A stretch of DNA of 64,000 bases from UBA5336 sp964492485 (GTDB taxonomy: Bacteria; Pseudomonadota; Alphaproteobacteria; Caulobacterales; Hyphomonadaceae), in NCBI GenBank assembly GCA_964492485.1, contig CAZBKM010000001.1:301927-365926 (forward strand), written 5' to 3'. The notes beneath the pieces were generated by a model. That model did no database searches, was not told the origin of the DNA, and saw only the letters and a list, made by a program, of their open reading frames with translations. Positions 60,858-64,000 of this stretch are shown piece by piece; the stretch's first letter is position 1, and every line of letters begins with the position of its first letter. The translations under genes were made by a program, and so were the position numbers.

Positions 60858-62465
60858 TCACATCCGGAACAGTCCGAACCGCGTGGGCGGTATCGGTGCG
60901 TTCATGGTCGCCGACAGCGCAAGCCCCAGAACGTCGCGCGTGTCTGCGGGGTCGATGATCCCGTCGTCCCAGAGGCGGGCGGAGGCGTAGTAGGGCGACC
61001 CCTGCGCGTCGTAGAGGTCACGGATCTCCTGCCTGGCGGCGGCGTCGCGGGCGTCGTCCCAGGTCTCGCCACGGCGCTCGGCTCCGGCCCGCTGGACCTG
61101 GCTCAACACGCCGGCCGCCTGCTCGCCGCCCATGACCGATATCCTCGCATTCGGCCACATGAACAGGAAGCGCGGCTCATAGGCCCGCCCGCACATGCCG
61201 TAATTGCCCGCGCCATAGGACCCACCCACGATCACGGTCAGCTTTGGCACGGCGGCGGTCGCCACGGCGTTGACCAGCTTGGCACCATGCTTGGCGATGC
61301 CGCCATGTTCGGCCTGGCGCCCCACCATGAACCCGGTGATGTTCTGCAGGAACAGGAGCGGGATGCTGCGCTGACAGCACAGTTCGATGAAGTGGGCGCC
61401 TTTCAGCGCGCTTTCGGAGAACAGGACGCCGTTGTTCGCGAGGATGCCAACGGGATGACCGTGGATGTGGGCAAACCCCGTCACCAGGGTCTCACCGTAG
61501 AGCGCCTTGAACTCGTCGAATTCCGACCCGTCCACGATCCGCGCAATCAGCTCCCGCGCGTCATAGGCCTTGCGCATGTCCTCGTTGACCAGCCCGTAGA
61601 GCTCCGCCGGATCGTGGGCGGGCGGCGTGGATGCCTGCAACGGGATGGGCGGTGTCTTCTCCCGGTTCAGACGCGCCACCGCACGGCGCGCCAGGGCCAG
61701 CGCATGGGCATCATCGTCCGCCAGTTCGTCGGCAACGCCGGAAATTCGGGTGTGGACATCGCCGCCGCCCAGGTCCTCGGCGCTGATCACTTCTCCCGTG
61801 GCAGCCTTCACCAGCGGTGGTCCGCCAAGGAAGATCGTGCCCTGCTCGCGCACGATGATCGCCACATCCGACATGGCGGGCTGATAGGCCCCGCCCGCCG
61901 TACACGAGCCATGGACCACCGCGATCTGGGCAATGCCTTCCGCGCTCATCCGGGCCTGGTTGAAGAAGATGCGGCCGAAATGGTCGCGGTCGGGAAACAC
62001 CTCGTCCTGCATCGGCAGGAAGGCGCCACCGGACTCCACAAGGTAGACGCAGGGCAGACGGTTCTGCCAGGCGATCTCCTGGGCGCGCAGGTGCTTCTTG
62101 ACGGTCAGGGGGTGATACGTCCCACCCTTCACCGTGGGATCGTTGGCGACGATCATGCACTCCAGACCCTCGACCCGACCGATGCCGGTGATCAGTCCGG
62201 CCGCGGGTACATCCCCCCCATACATGTCCCAGGCGGCGAATTGCCCGAGCTCGAGGAACGGCGAGCCCGGATCGAGCAATAGGTCGACCCGCTCGCGCGC
62301 CAGCAGCTTGCCAGCCTCCCGGTGACGCTTGCGGGCGACCGCATTGCCGCCCTCCCGCACCGTCTCGGCACGCGACCGCAACGTACCGGTCAGCGCCAGC
62401 ATCGCCTCGCGATTGGCGCGGTAGGCCTCGCTGCCGGTGTCCAGTGCGGAGCGGAGTTGCGGCAT
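60858..62465 (-). CDS. mccB: Methylcrotonyl-CoA carboxylase beta (carboxyltransferase) subunit
   Basis: 535 aa, MccB size. N-terminal GKLLARERVDLLLDPGSPFLELG, YLVESGGAFLPMQDEVFPDRDHFGRIF, VHGSCTAGGAYQPAMSD, FLQNITGFMVGRQAEHGGIAKHGAK and GGSYGAGNYGMCGRAYEPRF distinguish MccB from PccB. Carboxylates 3-methylcrotonyl-CoA. Operon mccB-mccA; divergent from ivd. Confidence 0.94.
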   Translation of the reverse strand: MPQLRSALDTGSEAYRANREAMLALTGTLRSRAETVREGGNAVARKRHREAGKLLARERVDLLLDPGSPFLELGQFAAWDMYGGDVPAAGLITGIGRVEGLECMIVANDPTVKGGTYHPLTVKKHLRAQEIAWQNRLPCVYLVESGGAFLPMQDEVFPDRDHFGRIFFNQARMSAEGIAQIAVVHGSCTAGGAYQPAMSDVAIIVREQGTIFLGGPPLVKAATGEVISAEDLGGGDVHTRISGVADELADDDAHALALARRAVARLNREKTPPIPLQASTPPAHDPAELYGLVNEDMRKAYDARELIARIVDGSEFDEFKALYGETLVTGFAHIHGHPVGILANNGVLFSESALKGAHFIELCCQRSIPLLFLQNITGFMVGRQAEHGGIAKHGAKLVNAVATAAVPKLTVIVGGSYGAGNYGMCGRAYEPRFLFMWPNARISVMGGEQAAGVLSQVQRAGAERRGETWDDARDAAARQEIRDLYDAQGSPYYASARLWDDGIIDPADTRDVLGLALSATMNAPIPPTRFGLFRM

Positions 62466-62639
62466 GTGGTAATCCTCCCCTGATCCCGCCCGGCCGAGCC
62501 GGCGGCCCTCGTCCCCAACTGAATGGGGTGTGGCCTTACCTCCCCCCTAGCCATATTTCGGTTGCCGGACAATCGAGCGCCACGATAGGGAACGCGAGCA
62601 AACGCCAGCGAACGCAAGACCAGAGCGAAGAGGCACACC

Positions 62640-63812
62640 ATGCTCTCGAATTCCGGGCTGCAGATGAAATTCGGTCTCGATCCGATGATCGAGGACATGC
62701 GCGAGAGCGTTGCGCGCTGGGTCAATGACCGGCTCGCGCCCCGCGCGGCGGAGATCGACCGAACCAACGCCTTTCCGCGCGACCTGTGGCTGGAACTGGG
62801 CAAGCTGGGACTACTGGGTATCACGGCTGACGAGGCCTATGGCGGAACCGGGCTCGGCTATCTCGCCCATTGCGTGGTCATGGAAGAGGTGTCGCGCGGA
62901 TCGGGCAGCGTCGGGCTTTCCTATGGCGCGCACTCCAATCTCTGCGTCAACCAGATCAACCTCAATGGGCGCGAAGACCAGAAGCAGCGCTACCTGCCCA
63001 AGCTGATCACCGGCGAGCATCTGGGCGCCCTCGCCATGTCGGAACCGGGCGCCGGATCGGACGTGGTCTCCATGCGGCTGCGGGCCGAGCGCAAGGGCGA
63101 CCGGTTCATCCTGAATGGCAGCAAGATGTGGATCACGAACGGCCCCACCGCCGATACGCTGGTCGTCTATGCCAAGACCGACCCGGATGCGGGGCCGCGG
63201 GGGATCACCGCCTTTCTCGTCGAGCGGGGCTTCCGCGGCTTCTCCACCGCCCAGAAACTCGACAAATTGGGCATGCGCGGCTCCGACACCTGTGAACTGG
63301 TGTTCGAGGATTGCGAGGTGCCGGAGGAGAACGTGCTCGGCGCGGTGAATGACGGCGTCCGCGTGCTGATGAGCGGGCTCGATTACGAACGGGCCGTGCT
63401 GGCGGCGGGGCCTCTGGGGATCATGCAGGCCGCTCTGGACACGGTCCTCCCCTACATCCATGAGCGCCAGCAGTTTGGCCAGCCGATCGGCGAATTCCAG
63501 CTCGTTCAGGGCAAGGTCGCCGACATGTACACGACGCTCAACGCCTGCCGCGCCTATGTCTATGCCGTCGCAGGCGCCTGCGACCGGGGCGAGACGACCC
63601 GACAGGACGCAGCCGGCTGTATCCTCTACGCGGCGGAAAAGGCCACGCAGGTGGCGCTCGACGCGATCCAGCTCCTGGGTGGCAATGGCTATATCAGCGA
63701 CTATCCGACCGGCCGGCTCCTGCGCGATGCCAAGCTCTACGAGATCGGCGCCGGCACCAGCGAGATCCGGCGAATGCTGATAGGACGGGAACTGTTCGCA
63801 CGGTCAGGCTAG
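62640..63812 (+). CDS. ivd: Isovaleryl-CoA dehydrogenase
   Basis: 390 aa; ATG 62640 used, ATG 62664 (MKFGLD) also possible. Acyl-CoA dehydrogenase fold: LAMSEPGAGSDVVSMRLRAE, WITNGPTADTLVVYAKT, GMRGSDTCELVFEDCEVPEENVLG, and LDYERAVLAAGPLGIMQ, where the Glu position matches the unusual catalytic-base site of isovaleryl-CoA dehydrogenases. C-terminal LLGGNGYISDYPTGRLLRDAKLYEIGAGTSEI. Oxidises isovaleryl-CoA, the step before MccAB. Shares a 174-bp divergent promoter with mccB. Confidence 0.92.
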   Translation: MLSNSGLQMKFGLDPMIEDMRESVARWVNDRLAPRAAEIDRTNAFPRDLWLELGKLGLLGITADEAYGGTGLGYLAHCVVMEEVSRGSGSVGLSYGAHSNLCVNQINLNGREDQKQRYLPKLITGEHLGALAMSEPGAGSDVVSMRLRAERKGDRFILNGSKMWITNGPTADTLVVYAKTDPDAGPRGITAFLVERGFRGFSTAQKLDKLGMRGSDTCELVFEDCEVPEENVLGAVNDGVRVLMSGLDYERAVLAAGPLGIMQAALDTVLPYIHERQQFGQPIGEFQLVQGKVADMYTTLNACRAYVYAVAGACDRGETTRQDAAGCILYAAEKATQVALDAIQLLGGNGYISDYPTGRLLRDAKLYEIGAGTSEIRRMLIGRELFARSG

Positions 63813-63843
63813 AGGCGCTCTCCAACGAGACCAGGCGCGCGCC

Positions 63844-63949
63844 TCGAGCATTTTCAAGCGAAGTGGAAACCGGTTCGCGTTAAGAAAATGCGCAAAAACA
63901 AGAAGCTAGCGCATCTTCACTGACTCCGATTGATTTGAAGATGCGCTAG
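63844..63949 (+). repeat. Family-1 palindromic repeat, intact copy
   Basis: Nearly identical to the copy at 25823, including linker and both hairpins. Starts 31 bp after the ivd stop in the same orientation and ends CTAG. Confidence 0.9.
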
Positions 63950-63984
63950 AGCGGATTCCATTCAATCTGCACCGTATCCGCAGG
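63946..63984 (+). repeat. Possible third repeat element starting at CTAGAGC
   Basis: CTAGAGCGGATTCCATTC begins in the terminal CTAG of the previous element and has arms GCGGAT/ATCCGC. Truncated by the window end, so its extent is unknown. Confidence 0.35.
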
Positions 63985-64000
63985 CGGCGAAGTAGTTGGC

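Noticed and set aside
25823..63949. Repeats considered as a CRISPR array
   Set aside because: Copies are far apart, in both orientations, and about 105 bp with internal palindromes; no regular spacers or cas genes.

Overview
The window is about 64 kb of high-GC, gene-dense chromosome from an alphaproteobacterium. Marker genes are typical of the class: ATP12 chaperone, NDUFS4-like complex I subunit, LipB, ctaA, DUF2842, an ScfR-type regulator beside the glyoxylate genes, FixLJ/FixK and Mla transport. The overall mix, with many TonB receptors and membrane-anchored GGDEF and lysozyme proteins, suggests a free-living, aerobic, stalked-bacteria-type lineage (Maricaulales/Hyphomonadaceae or Caulobacterales). 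That placement is an inference. I see no prophage, CRISPR array or intact insertion sequence. The only mobile-looking DNA is small palindromic intergenic repeats.

Layout. 1-5.2 kb: end of mlaF, a patatin phospholipase fused to a cNMP-type domain, a membrane-anchored lysozyme and MgtE. 5.6-15 kb: tRNA-Leu, lipB, two DUF805-like proteins, hemN, membrane pyrophosphatase, thiL, pccB and a GST. 15.1-20 kb: one tightly overlapping minus-strand operon, rarA - RluA-like - crcB - RluC-like - gph - atp12. 20-25.6 kb: ctaA, DUF2842, an enoyl-CoA hydratase, a glycosyltransferase and a diguanylate cyclase. 25.6-30.4 kb: tRNA-Arg, an NDUFS4-like protein, tRNA-Pro, a thioesterase, DUF192, a double cold-shock protein, a DUF2793 protein and a methyltransferase. 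30.4-39.5 kb: an iron-uptake pair, tRNA-Arg, a P1 peptidase, gamma-glutamyltranspeptidase, a TauE/SafE permease and DusA.

39.6-52.6 kb is the most interesting part. It looks like a low-oxygen response region: hsp20, a perfect FNR/FixK box, a universal stress protein, a convergent orf-pta-ackA operon, a phasin-like protein, a FixL-type heme-PAS kinase, FixJ, a copper-type TonB receptor with its DUF2946 partner, an HxlR regulator divergent from a tautomerase / truncated haemoglobin / cupin cassette, and a FixK-like Crp/Fnr protein without an Fe-S cysteine cluster. A shared 15-base motif resembling a FixJ site lies upstream of the phasin-fixLJ, orf-pta-ackA and fixK units. This suggests a self-contained FixLJ -> FixK -> FNR-box circuit.

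52.6-64 kb is carbon metabolism: aceA and aceB divergent from scfR, an acrylyl-CoA reductase-like enzyme, and a leucine-degradation set (mccA, mccB, ivd).

Two interspersed repeat families (about 105 bp each) recur through the window, mostly at gene 3' ends. Their CTAG-type termini overlap or supply stop codons, and they probably act as transcript ends.
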